Source: PALSA-894 sp034669145
Lineage (GTDB): Bacteria; Pseudomonadota; Alphaproteobacteria; Rhizobiales; Xanthobacteraceae
DNA: 64,000 nucleotides
Direction of reading: 5' to 3'
NCBI GenBank assembly: GCA_034669145.1
Contig: JAXDNY010000058.1
Coordinates: forward strand, 1 to 64,000
The position numbers and the translations under genes are program-made. Every line of letters begins with the position of its first letter. Positions within the stretch are counted from its first letter, which is position 1. This document shows positions 8,645 to 16,275 of the stretch, piece after piece. Under the pieces are notes generated by a model. That model was not told the DNA's origin and did not search any database. It was given only the letters and a program-made list of their open reading frames with translations.

Positions 8645-8807
8645 GGCGACCTCCGTCGAGCCCATCCGGCCGATACTGGAAAACAGCGGCGGAGCGGCTA
8701 TCGCAATGTGGGAACCCGGCCCGATTGCGGCTTTGGAGGAATTGCAGTCGTTGGCGCGGTCTTGCGGGAATGCCTACACGATGCCGGGAGCGAGCCTGAC
8801 GCTCCGT

Positions 8808-9812
8808 CTAGTGATAGCCCTCGCCTTCGCGCAGCTTCCCGCCAAAAATCCAGTAAACGAAGATCGTGTAGCTGACGATGATGGGCAGCATCACCAGCGT
8901 ACCCATCAGCATGAAGATTTGGGTCGCGGGCGCGGCCGCCGTGTCCCAAACGGTCAAGCTCGGCGGAATGAGGTAGGGGAAATTGGAAATCAGCAGCCCG
9001 AGGTAGCCGAGAAGAAACATCGCGATCGCGGCGAGGAACGGCAGCACATCGCGCCTGCTCCCGAGCCAGCGCCATGCGGCGAACGCCGCCAGGAGGGTCG
9101 CCGCCGGCACCCACCAGAAGAACAGGATATTCGGCAACGAAAACCAGCGTTCCGCGATGCGCTCGAAGGCGATCGGCGTCCAGACGCTCACGATCGCGAG
9201 AAACGCCAGCACCACAAGCAGCAGAAGCTTCGCCTGCCTTCTCGAATGCTCGGCGACCGGCCCTTCGGTTTTCATGACCAGCCACGTTGCACCCAGGAAC
9301 GCATAACCCGCGACGAGTCCAAGGCCGCACAGCACCGCGAACGGCGTTGCAAAATCGAACGTGCCTCCGGCGAATGCGCCGTTCCTGACGTCGATGCCCT
9401 GGATCAGGCCGCCGAGAACCAGGCCCTGGCAGAAGGCGGCGAGCGCTGAACCGGCGGCGAATGCGAATGTCCAGTGCCGCTTGCTGGTTATGCCGATCCA
9501 GCGGAATTCGAATGCAACGCCGCGAAACACCAGCGCCAGCAGCATGACGATCACCGGAACATAGAGCGCCGGAAGGATGATCGAATAGGCAAGCGGGAAG
9601 GCGACCATCATGCCGCCGCCGCCGAGCACCAGCCACGTCTCGTTGCCGTCCCAGAACGGAGCGACCGAGTTCATCATCTGGTCGCGGTCGCGCTCGCTAT
9701 CGGCGAACGGAAACAAGATGCCGATGCCAAGATCGAAGCCGTCGAGGATCACATACATCGCAACCGCAAATCCGATGATCGCGGCCCAGATGATCGGCAG
9801 ATACGATTCCAT
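8808..9812 (-). CDS. cydB: Cytochrome bd-type quinol oxidase subunit II (CydB/CioB)
   Basis: The protein has 334 residues and about eight transmembrane helices. The N-terminal block VILDGFDLGIGILFPF and the following NGNE-like motif (WDGNETWLVLGGGG) are diagnostic for subunit II. It partners subunit I to reduce O2 with quinol electrons without proton pumping. I place the start at ATG 9812, eight bases after the subunit I stop; the frame continues further upstream but would overlap subunit I. The C-terminus ends GKLREGEGYH. Confidence 0.95.
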   Translation of the reverse strand: MESYLPIIWAAIIGFAVAMYVILDGFDLGIGILFPFADSERDRDQMMNSVAPFWDGNETWLVLGGGGMMVAFPLAYSIILPALYVPVIVMLLALVFRGVAFEFRWIGITSKRHWTFAFAAGSALAAFCQGLVLGGLIQGIDVRNGAFAGGTFDFATPFAVLCGLGLVAGYAFLGATWLVMKTEGPVAEHSRRQAKLLLLVVLAFLAIVSVWTPIAFERIAERWFSLPNILFFWWVPAATLLAAFAAWRWLGSRRDVLPFLAAIAMFLLGYLGLLISNFPYLIPPSLTVWDTAAAPATQIFMLMGTLVMLPIIVSYTIFVYWIFGGKLREGEGYH

Positions 9813-9820
9813 GGTGCGGC

Positions 9821-11260
9821 CTATTCGACGTTTGCGGGTTTTGCCGATGCCCGGATCGGCCATCCGGCCCCGGCACGGTCATCGCGCCCATTCGGCCCCA
9901 ACTCGGACAACGATGGCGCGAGCGGCGCGGAGCGGAGTGTCTCGGTTGCGGAATCCTGCGGGCCGCGCGCGATCAGTCGGTTGATGTAGTAGATACCCAT
10001 CGTGAACACGATGCCGTAGACCAGCACGAACAGCACCAGCGTCGTCGCCACCGCATTCGCCGCAACCGGCGAAGCCGCGTCCGCGGTGCGCAGCAATCCG
10101 TACGCGACCCACGGCTGCCGTCCGGTTTCGGTCACGATCCAGCCGGAGATCACCGCAACGAATCCGATCCACCAGGCGTGCTGCACGGGCCAGAGATACC
10201 ACCGCGCCTTGAACAGACGGCGACGCCGCCACAACACCGCGCCGATCCACGAGGCGAGGATCATCAGCACGCCGATGCCGACCATGATGCGGAATGCGAA
10301 GAAAGGCGGCTTGACCGGAGGCCGGTCTGCCGGCGGCACGCTTGTCAGCCCGGGGAACAGACCGTCCCAGCTATGGGTCAACATGATCGAGGCGCCGTGC
10401 GGGATCGTCACCGCAAAGCGGTTCGTTTCCGCCGTCTCGTCCGGCCATGCGAACAGCACGAGCTCGCCGGGCTGCGATCCGTCCCAGTGTGACTCGATCG
10501 CCGCGATCTTCAGCGGCTGGTGTTTGAGGGTGTTGAGGCCGTGCTGATCGCCGATGAAGAGCTGCAAGGGTGCGACGATCGCTGCGAATGCCACGCCCAT
10601 CCGGATCATGGTGCGGGCATGTTCCAGGTGCGTGCCGGCGAGCATGTAGCGCGCGCCGACCGCGAGAACCACGAACGAGGTTGTGAGGTAAGCCGCCGTC
10701 ACCATGTGGGCGAGCCTGAACGGAAAGCTCGGATTGAACACGATCGCCAGCCAGTCGAGCGGATAGGCGATGCCGTCGCGCATCTCGTATCCGGCCGGCG
10801 TCTGCATCCAGCTATTGGCCGACAGGATCCAGAATGCGGACATCAGCGTGCCGATCGCGACGGTGATCGCCGCCAGCGTGTGCAGCCATGGCGGCACCCG
10901 GTTCCAGCCAAACAGCAAGATTCCGAGAAATGTCGCCTCGAGGAAGAAGGCGACCAATACTTCGTAGCCGATCATCGGCCCGATCACGTTGCCGACGACG
11001 GCCGAGAAGCGGCTCCAATTGGTGCCGAACTGGTACGAGAGCACGACGCCCGACACCACGCCCATCGCGAACGAGACGGCGAAGATCTTGGTCCAGAAAC
11101 GCGCGAGCACGCGATAGTGCTCTCTCCCGGTTCGCATCCACATCACGCAGAGCGTCGCGATGTAGGCCGACAGTCCGATCGTGAAGGTCGGGAAGATGAT
11201 GTGAAAAATGATCGTGAAGGCGAACTGCAGCCGGGACACAAAGACGGGGTCAAAATCCAT
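9821..11260 (-). CDS. cydA: Cytochrome bd-type quinol oxidase subunit I (CydA/CioA, short Q-loop)
   Basis: The protein has 479 residues. Haem and quinol features are the N-terminal LQFAFTIIFHIIFPTFTIG with the conserved His, the KIAAIESHW quinol-site motif and the signature WIVTETGRQPWVAYGLLRT. The loop after KIAAIESHW is short, with no long insertion, which places it with the cyanide-insensitive CioA type rather than E. coli CydA. It starts 41 bases after the formate dehydrogenase cytochrome b gene and precedes cydB by eight bases. Electrons from formate via the quinone pool would end here. Confidence 0.95.
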   Translation of the reverse strand: MDFDPVFVSRLQFAFTIIFHIIFPTFTIGLSAYIATLCVMWMRTGREHYRVLARFWTKIFAVSFAMGVVSGVVLSYQFGTNWSRFSAVVGNVIGPMIGYEVLVAFFLEATFLGILLFGWNRVPPWLHTLAAITVAIGTLMSAFWILSANSWMQTPAGYEMRDGIAYPLDWLAIVFNPSFPFRLAHMVTAAYLTTSFVVLAVGARYMLAGTHLEHARTMIRMGVAFAAIVAPLQLFIGDQHGLNTLKHQPLKIAAIESHWDGSQPGELVLFAWPDETAETNRFAVTIPHGASIMLTHSWDGLFPGLTSVPPADRPPVKPPFFAFRIMVGIGVLMILASWIGAVLWRRRRLFKARWYLWPVQHAWWIGFVAVISGWIVTETGRQPWVAYGLLRTADAASPVAANAVATTLVLFVLVYGIVFTMGIYYINRLIARGPQDSATETLRSAPLAPSLSELGPNGRDDRAGAGWPIRASAKPANVE

Positions 11261-11301
11261 CGGATCGATCCTTCGCGCTGCGGCAACGGCCTGCGGTCAA
11301 T

Positions 11302-12315
11302 TCATTCTGCCGGTGTGGCGGCGGGAAGGTCTGCGTGATGACCGGTCCGGCCTTTCGCGATCTGCTCCTTGAGCCAAAGGTCGTGATGCTCCTTCGCCCA
11401 GTTGTAATCGACCTCGCCGGTGCCCATGGCCTCGAACGCGCCTTCCATGCCGGCGGTGCCGATGTAAATGTGGCCGAGGATCATCGCGACGAAGAGCAGT
11501 GCGATCACGGCGTGCACGCCTTGTGCGATCTGCATCCCGAAAATGTTGGTCACGTAGAACGGGAATAGCAGCAGGAAGCCGGAGATCGCGACCAGGGTGC
11601 CGGCGCCAAGCGCCCCCCAGAACACCAGCTTTTCGCCGGCATTGAAGCGGCGCGCGGGTGCGTGCCGCGACTTGATGAATCCGCCGCCCTGCCTGAACCA
11701 CTCGATATCGGTCCCGTCCGGGATGTTGTCCTTGATCCACATCCCGACGATCAGCCCGAGGCCGATCACGAAGGAAAAGCTGATGTAGTTGTGCACGTAC
11801 TTGGCGCCTTCGGAGAATGTGCTGAAGGCCTCGGGGCCGATCAGCGGGCGCAGCAGCAACTTTCCGAACGTGATGTTGAGGCCGGTGAGGCCGAGGACGA
11901 CGAACGAAACCGCCGTGAGCCAGTGTGAGAAGCGCTCGAAGCCCGTGAACCGCGCGACCTTGTGCCGCGAACGCCCGGCGGAGATGCGCAGCCGCCCGAG
12001 CAAAAAATAAGCCGCTGCGAGCAGCGCGAGCGTGCCAAGGATGGCGACAACACCGATCCAGCGCAGCGTCACCTCATGGAAGTGATCCCATATCCGGCCG
12101 TCGGGCTGGATGAGGACGCGCTCGCGCGGATTCGGCTGGTCGATGTCTCCCTGGATGCGGCGGAACTGCTGAAGCAGAGTCTGTTCGTTGACGACGCTCG
12201 CCTCCGGATCGACCGGTGCGTTCTGCTGAGCATGGGCGGGCACCGCGAACGCGATCAGCGTCACGAGCGCCATCGCGCCAAAAACAAAACGTGCGCGTGC
12301 CAAGAGACCGGTCAT
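11302..12315 (-). CDS. Formate dehydrogenase cytochrome b subunit (gamma, FdnI/FdoI type)
   Basis: The protein has 337 residues. It has a signal-like N-terminus (residues 1-27, ending AHAQ), a periplasmic stretch and four core helices of the di-haem cytochrome b556 family. Candidate haem histidines are in RFSHWLTAVSF, KYVHNYISF, GVHAVIALLFVA and GHIYIGT. It takes electrons from the Fe-S subunit and reduces quinone in the membrane. ATG 12315 has a strong AGGAGGAT upstream; the gene is longer at the N-terminus than E. coli FdnI, a common feature of alphaproteobacterial versions. It begins inside the 3' end of the Fe-S subunit region only if an upstream start is used, so that start is rejected. 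Confidence 0.93.
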   Translation of the reverse strand: MTGLLARARFVFGAMALVTLIAFAVPAHAQQNAPVDPEASVVNEQTLLQQFRRIQGDIDQPNPRERVLIQPDGRIWDHFHEVTLRWIGVVAILGTLALLAAAYFLLGRLRISAGRSRHKVARFTGFERFSHWLTAVSFVVLGLTGLNITFGKLLLRPLIGPEAFSTFSEGAKYVHNYISFSFVIGLGLIVGMWIKDNIPDGTDIEWFRQGGGFIKSRHAPARRFNAGEKLVFWGALGAGTLVAISGFLLLFPFYVTNIFGMQIAQGVHAVIALLFVAMILGHIYIGTAGMEGAFEAMGTGEVDYNWAKEHHDLWLKEQIAKGRTGHHADLPAATPAE

Positions 12316-12346
12316 GGCGCATCCTCCTGCCGTCTTTTCCCGACGC

Positions 12347-12949
12347 TCACGTTGCAACGCTTTCGTGATAGGCGGTCATCCAGCCCCACGCGCCGGAGCC
12401 ATAACCGCGCTTGACCACGCGCTCCTTGTAGATCTGCGCGATGACGTCGCTGTCGCCGGCGAGGAGGGATTTGGTCGAGCACATCTCGGCGCAGAGGGGG
12501 AGCTTGCCTTGCAGCATGCGGTTGGCGCCGTATTTCTTGTACTCCTCGATGCTGCCGGGCAGTTCGGTCCCACCGCCGCCCGCGCAGAACGTGCACTTGT
12601 CCATCTTGCCGCGCGAGCCGAAGTTGCCGAGCTGCGGATATTGCGGCGCTCCGAACGGGCAGGCGTAGAAGCAGTAGCCGCAACCGATGCACAGATCCTT
12701 CGAGTGCAACACGACGCTGTCCGCCGTCACCATGAAGCAGCTCACCGGGCAGACCGCCGCGCAGGGCGCATCGGTGCAGTGCATGCACGCCATCGAAACG
12801 GAGTGCTCGCCGGGCTTGCCGTCATTGATGGTGACGACACGCCTGCGGTTGATGCCCCACGGCACTTCGTTCTCGTTCTTGCAGGCGGTGACGCAGGCGT
12901 TGCACTCGATGCAGCGGTCGGCGTCACAGAGAAATTTCATGCGCGCCAT
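12347..12949 (-). CDS. Formate dehydrogenase iron-sulfur subunit (beta)
   Basis: The protein has 200 residues. Four cysteine clusters for [4Fe-4S] centres are visible: CIECNACVTAC (13-23), CMHCTDAPCAAVC, CIGCGYCFYAC and a CTFC plus later Cys pair. It relays electrons from the catalytic subunit to the cytochrome b subunit. It has no signal of its own and would be carried out by the Tat signal of the catalytic subunit, as is known for this family. Compared with E. coli FdnH it lacks the long C-terminal membrane anchor. It starts seven bases after the catalytic subunit stop. Confidence 0.95.
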   Translation of the reverse strand: MARMKFLCDADRCIECNACVTACKNENEVPWGINRRRVVTINDGKPGEHSVSMACMHCTDAPCAAVCPVSCFMVTADSVVLHSKDLCIGCGYCFYACPFGAPQYPQLGNFGSRGKMDKCTFCAGGGGTELPGSIEEYKKYGANRMLQGKLPLCAEMCSTKSLLAGDSDVIAQIYKERVVKRGYGSGAWGWMTAYHESVAT

Positions 12950-12956
12950 GATCGCC

Positions 12957-15887
12957 TCACGCCGCCCGGACTTCGCAAAGGGTAGCTTTCGGCTCCTGCA
13001 TCCCCGTCACCGGGTCGTAGCCGTAAGTGGTGAGCGTGTTTGCGCTCTCGCCGAGGACGATCGGGTCGGAGCCCTTCGGGTACTTGCTGCGCTGGTCGAC
13101 GCCCTGGAAGTAGCCGGCGAAGTGGAACGGCATCCACACGACGCCCTTGGCGACACGCTCAGTGATGAACACCTTCATGCGCGCCTTCGAGTTGCTCTCG
13201 GCGCCGGTGACCCAGACCCAGCTATGGTTCTTGATCTTGCGCGCGAGCGCGTCTGCCGGATTGAGTTCGACGAACATGTCCTGCTTCAGTTCGGCGAGCC
13301 ACTTGTTGGAACGCGTTTCCTCGCCACCGCCTTCGTATTCGACCAGCCGTCCGGAGGTGAGGATCAGCGGGAATTGCGCGTGAACGCGCTTGTCGACCGC
13401 GGCTTTCTGCACCGAGAAGCCGATGTTGGGCACGCGGAACTGTTTTGCGTCGGGGAGGGTCGGATATTTCGCGACCAGATCGGGCCGCGGCGTGAAGATT
13501 GGTTCGCGATGCACCGGGATCGCGTCCGGCAGGCCCCACGCGACCACGCGCGCCTTCGCGTTTCCGTAGGGCGCGCAACCGCGTTCGATCGCGACGCGCT
13601 GGATGCCGCCGGAAAGATCCGTCGACCACGAAACCGTATCGGGGGTATTGCCGCCAACCTTCTGGATCGCGGCGAGTTCGGCGGCGGTCAAATCCTTGTC
13701 CCAGCCGAGCTTCTTGAGAACACCGAGTGTAAACTCCGGATAGCCGTCCTGGATTTCCGATCCGGCGGAATAAGAGCCGTCGGCCAGTATGCTGACCTTG
13801 CGCTTGCTGCCATCGGGCAGCGTTTCTTCGCGCTCCACGCCGAAGCGGGCGCGGAACGTGCCGCCGCCTTCCTTCACCGGAATGTTCGTGTTGTAGAGAA
13901 TCGGCGAACCGGGATGCCGAAACTCCGGCGTTCCCCAGCACGGCCACGGCAGACCGTAAGCATCGCCACCGATCTCCGGATCGTCCTTCGGCGCGCGCAA
14001 CGTCACCACGTCGAACTTCGACTGGTTGCGCATGTGCGCCTTCAGCCGCTCGGGCGATTGCCCGCAATAGCCGGTCGACCAGCCGCCGCGATTGATCTCG
14101 CGAAGGATATCTTCCGCCAGCACCGCGCCGTTCTCGACCTTGATGTTCTTGAACATCTGGTCGGCGAAGCCGAGCTTCTTCGCGAAGAGATACATGATGT
14201 CGTAGTCGTTCTTGCATTCGAAGATCGGCTTGACGATCTGCTCGCCCCATTGGAGCGACCGGTTGGATGCGGTGCGCGATCCGTCCATCTCGAAGCTGGT
14301 GCCGGTCGGCAGCAGGTATGTGCCGTTCTTGCGCCCGGAGAGCACGGACCACGTCGTCGGATAGGGATCGCACACGACCAGGAGATCGAGCTTCTCCATC
14401 GCTTTCGCGGAGTCCGGCATGCGCGTGATGGTGTTCGCGCCGTGTCCCATGACGAACATCGCCTTCATGGTGTCGGGCTGGTCGACCTGATCCTTCGGCA
14501 GCGACGTCGCGTCGAACCAGCGCGTGCTGGTGATGCCGGGCGATTCCATCAGCGTCTTGCTGTGGAAGCGTGAGGCCATCCAATCGTAGTCGACCTCCCA
14601 GACGCGGCACCAATGCTTCCAGGCGCCTTCGGCGAGGCCGTAGTAGAGCGGCAGCGTCGTAACATCGAGGCCGAGATCAGTCGCGCCCTGCACGTTGGTG
14701 TGACCGCGGAAGATGTTCGCGCCGCCTCCGGACAGGCCGACATTGCCGGTCGCGAGCAGCAGGATGCAGCTTGCGCGCACGTTCGCGGTGCCGACCGTGA
14801 ACTGGGTCTGTCCCATCGCCCAGACCAGTGTTGCGGGGCGCTGCTTGGCGAAGATTTCGGCGACGCGCTTCACTTGCGCTTCCGGCAGGCCGGTGACGCG
14901 CTCGACCTCGTCGGGCGGCCACTTCTCGACTTCCTTGCGGATGTCGTCCATGCCGTAGACGCGTTGGCGGATGAAGTCCTTGTCCTCCCAGCCGTTCTTG
15001 AAGATGTGCCAGAGCAGCCCGTAAATCGTCGGGATGTGCGTGCCCGGACGCACCCTCACGAACTCGGTCGCGTGCGCGGCGGTACGCGTCATGCGCGGAT
15101 CGATCACGATCATGTTCGCGCGATTGAGTTCCTTGCCTTCGAGGATGTGCTGCAGCGACACCGGATGCGCCTCGGCCGGATTGCCGCCCATGATCATGAT
15201 GGTTTTGGCATGACGGATATCGTTGTAGCTGTTGGTCATCGCGCCATAGCCCCACGTGTTCGCAACGCCCGCGACCGTGGTGGAGTGACAGATGCGCGCC
15301 TGATGGTCGGAGTTGTTGGTGCCCCAGAACGCTGCGAATTTGCGATTGAGATAGGCAGCCTCATTGGTGAACTTGGCGGAGCCGAGCCAATAGACCGAAT
15401 CCGGTCCGGACTTTTCGCGGATTGCGAGCAGCTTGTTGCCGATCTCCTCGATCGCCTGATCCCACGAGACGCGGTTCCATTGCCCGTCAACGAGCTTCAT
15501 CGGGTAGCGCAGGCGGCGTTCGCTCAACACATCGTCGCGCACTGCCGCGCCCTTGCAGCAATGCGAGCCGCGATTGATCGGCGAGTCCCAGCCCGGCTCC
15601 TGACCGGTCCACACGCCATTCGCGACCTCGGCGATCACCGTGCAGCCGACCGAGCAATGCGTGCAGACATTCTTGCGAACCGCGACCGTTGCGCCGGCAG
15701 GAGGCGGCGGCCCGGCATCGGCCCTGCGGACAGCGCCGGGCGAGAGCGTACCAAGCGTGGCGAGTCCGCCGGCGGCAAGACCGGAACGGCGCAGAAACGC
15801 GCGGCGATCGAGGCCGCCACTTTCACCCGTGAGCTTCGCCGCAAGGGTGCCGCGGCGAGGGTCGCGTTGCGCTCTCTTGATCAGCAC
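12957..15887 (-). CDS. Formate dehydrogenase catalytic subunit (alpha), molybdopterin, Cys-type, Tat-exported
   Basis: The protein has 976 residues and oxidises formate to CO2. A Tat signal (RRAFLRRSGLAAGG, 28-41) shows periplasmic location. The N-terminal [4Fe-4S] ligands are Cys75, Cys78, Cys82 and Cys110 or Cys111. The active-site position reads RICHSTTV, i.e. Cys200-His201, where E. coli FdnG has selenocysteine. Bis-MGD binding blocks include MIMGGNPAEAHPV and RGHTNVQGATDLG. I chose the GTG at 15887 with GGGAGG six bases upstream; the frame continues five codons further to 15902 but that overlaps the small Tat-signal gene. It is third-party coupled: 11 bases from the upstream gene and seven from the downstream one. 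Confidence 0.95.
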   Translation of the reverse strand: MLIKRAQRDPRRGTLAAKLTGESGGLDRRAFLRRSGLAAGGLATLGTLSPGAVRRADAGPPPPAGATVAVRKNVCTHCSVGCTVIAEVANGVWTGQEPGWDSPINRGSHCCKGAAVRDDVLSERRLRYPMKLVDGQWNRVSWDQAIEEIGNKLLAIREKSGPDSVYWLGSAKFTNEAAYLNRKFAAFWGTNNSDHQARICHSTTVAGVANTWGYGAMTNSYNDIRHAKTIMIMGGNPAEAHPVSLQHILEGKELNRANMIVIDPRMTRTAAHATEFVRVRPGTHIPTIYGLLWHIFKNGWEDKDFIRQRVYGMDDIRKEVEKWPPDEVERVTGLPEAQVKRVAEIFAKQRPATLVWAMGQTQFTVGTANVRASCILLLATGNVGLSGGGANIFRGHTNVQGATDLGLDVTTLPLYYGLAEGAWKHWCRVWEVDYDWMASRFHSKTLMESPGITSTRWFDATSLPKDQVDQPDTMKAMFVMGHGANTITRMPDSAKAMEKLDLLVVCDPYPTTWSVLSGRKNGTYLLPTGTSFEMDGSRTASNRSLQWGEQIVKPIFECKNDYDIMYLFAKKLGFADQMFKNIKVENGAVLAEDILREINRGGWSTGYCGQSPERLKAHMRNQSKFDVVTLRAPKDDPEIGGDAYGLPWPCWGTPEFRHPGSPILYNTNIPVKEGGGTFRARFGVEREETLPDGSKRKVSILADGSYSAGSEIQDGYPEFTLGVLKKLGWDKDLTAAELAAIQKVGGNTPDTVSWSTDLSGGIQRVAIERGCAPYGNAKARVVAWGLPDAIPVHREPIFTPRPDLVAKYPTLPDAKQFRVPNIGFSVQKAAVDKRVHAQFPLILTSGRLVEYEGGGEETRSNKWLAELKQDMFVELNPADALARKIKNHSWVWVTGAESNSKARMKVFITERVAKGVVWMPFHFAGYFQGVDQRSKYPKGSDPIVLGESANTLTTYGYDPVTGMQEPKATLCEVRAA

Positions 15888-15898
15888 TGTCGCCTCCC

Positions 15899-16123
15899 TC
15901 ACTTCGCCGGGTAGCGGTTGACCCGGTAGAAGGTCTGAACCTCCGGCGAGTCGGCGCGGTATCGAGGCTTGCGATCTTTGGCGCTCTCAACATTCTTGGC
16001 GGCCGCGGCTTTGGCCGGAACGGTGCTGACAGCCGCCGCGCCGGCCCCCGCCGCCAGCACGCGGAGAACATCGCGGCGGCCGAGTGTGGGACTGGAGCGA
16101 TCGTTCATGGGTGTTGTCTTCAT
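15899..16123 (-). CDS. Small Tat-signal protein of the formate dehydrogenase operon (FdhX-like)
   Basis: The protein has 74 residues from ATG 16123, or 69 from ATG 16108. It is almost only a twin-arginine signal (GRRDVLRVLAAGAGAAAV) plus a short tail ending SPEVQTFYRVNRYPAK. That tail matches the small protein found at the head of many proteobacterial formate dehydrogenase operons (the formate dehydrogenase region Tat target family), whose role is unknown. Neither start has a strong ribosome site; GAAGAC sits before 16108. It is the first gene of the operon, and about 150 bases without a gene lie upstream, where the promoter must be. Confidence 0.85.
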   Translation of the reverse strand: MKTTPMNDRSSPTLGRRDVLRVLAAGAGAAAVSTVPAKAAAAKNVESAKDRKPRYRADSPEVQTFYRVNRYPAK

Positions 16124-16275
16124 TTGCGCGTAATTTGCGCGTGCCGCGAGCGCGTTCCCTCCCAAGTATGGCGAGTCCCCAGCGGCGCGCTTTGGAGCTA
16201 TTGCTCAGTCTGTTGCGGCTTTGCGCAGTACGTCAGAACTCGGCTCCGGGCCGTCCCGAAAACGTGCCCGGCCGG

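Noticed and set aside
12687..14573. Long plus-strand open frame of 628 residues
   Set aside because: It lies opposite the formate dehydrogenase catalytic gene, has Arg/His/Asp-rich low-meaning sequence and no family likeness, a usual GC-rich antisense shadow.
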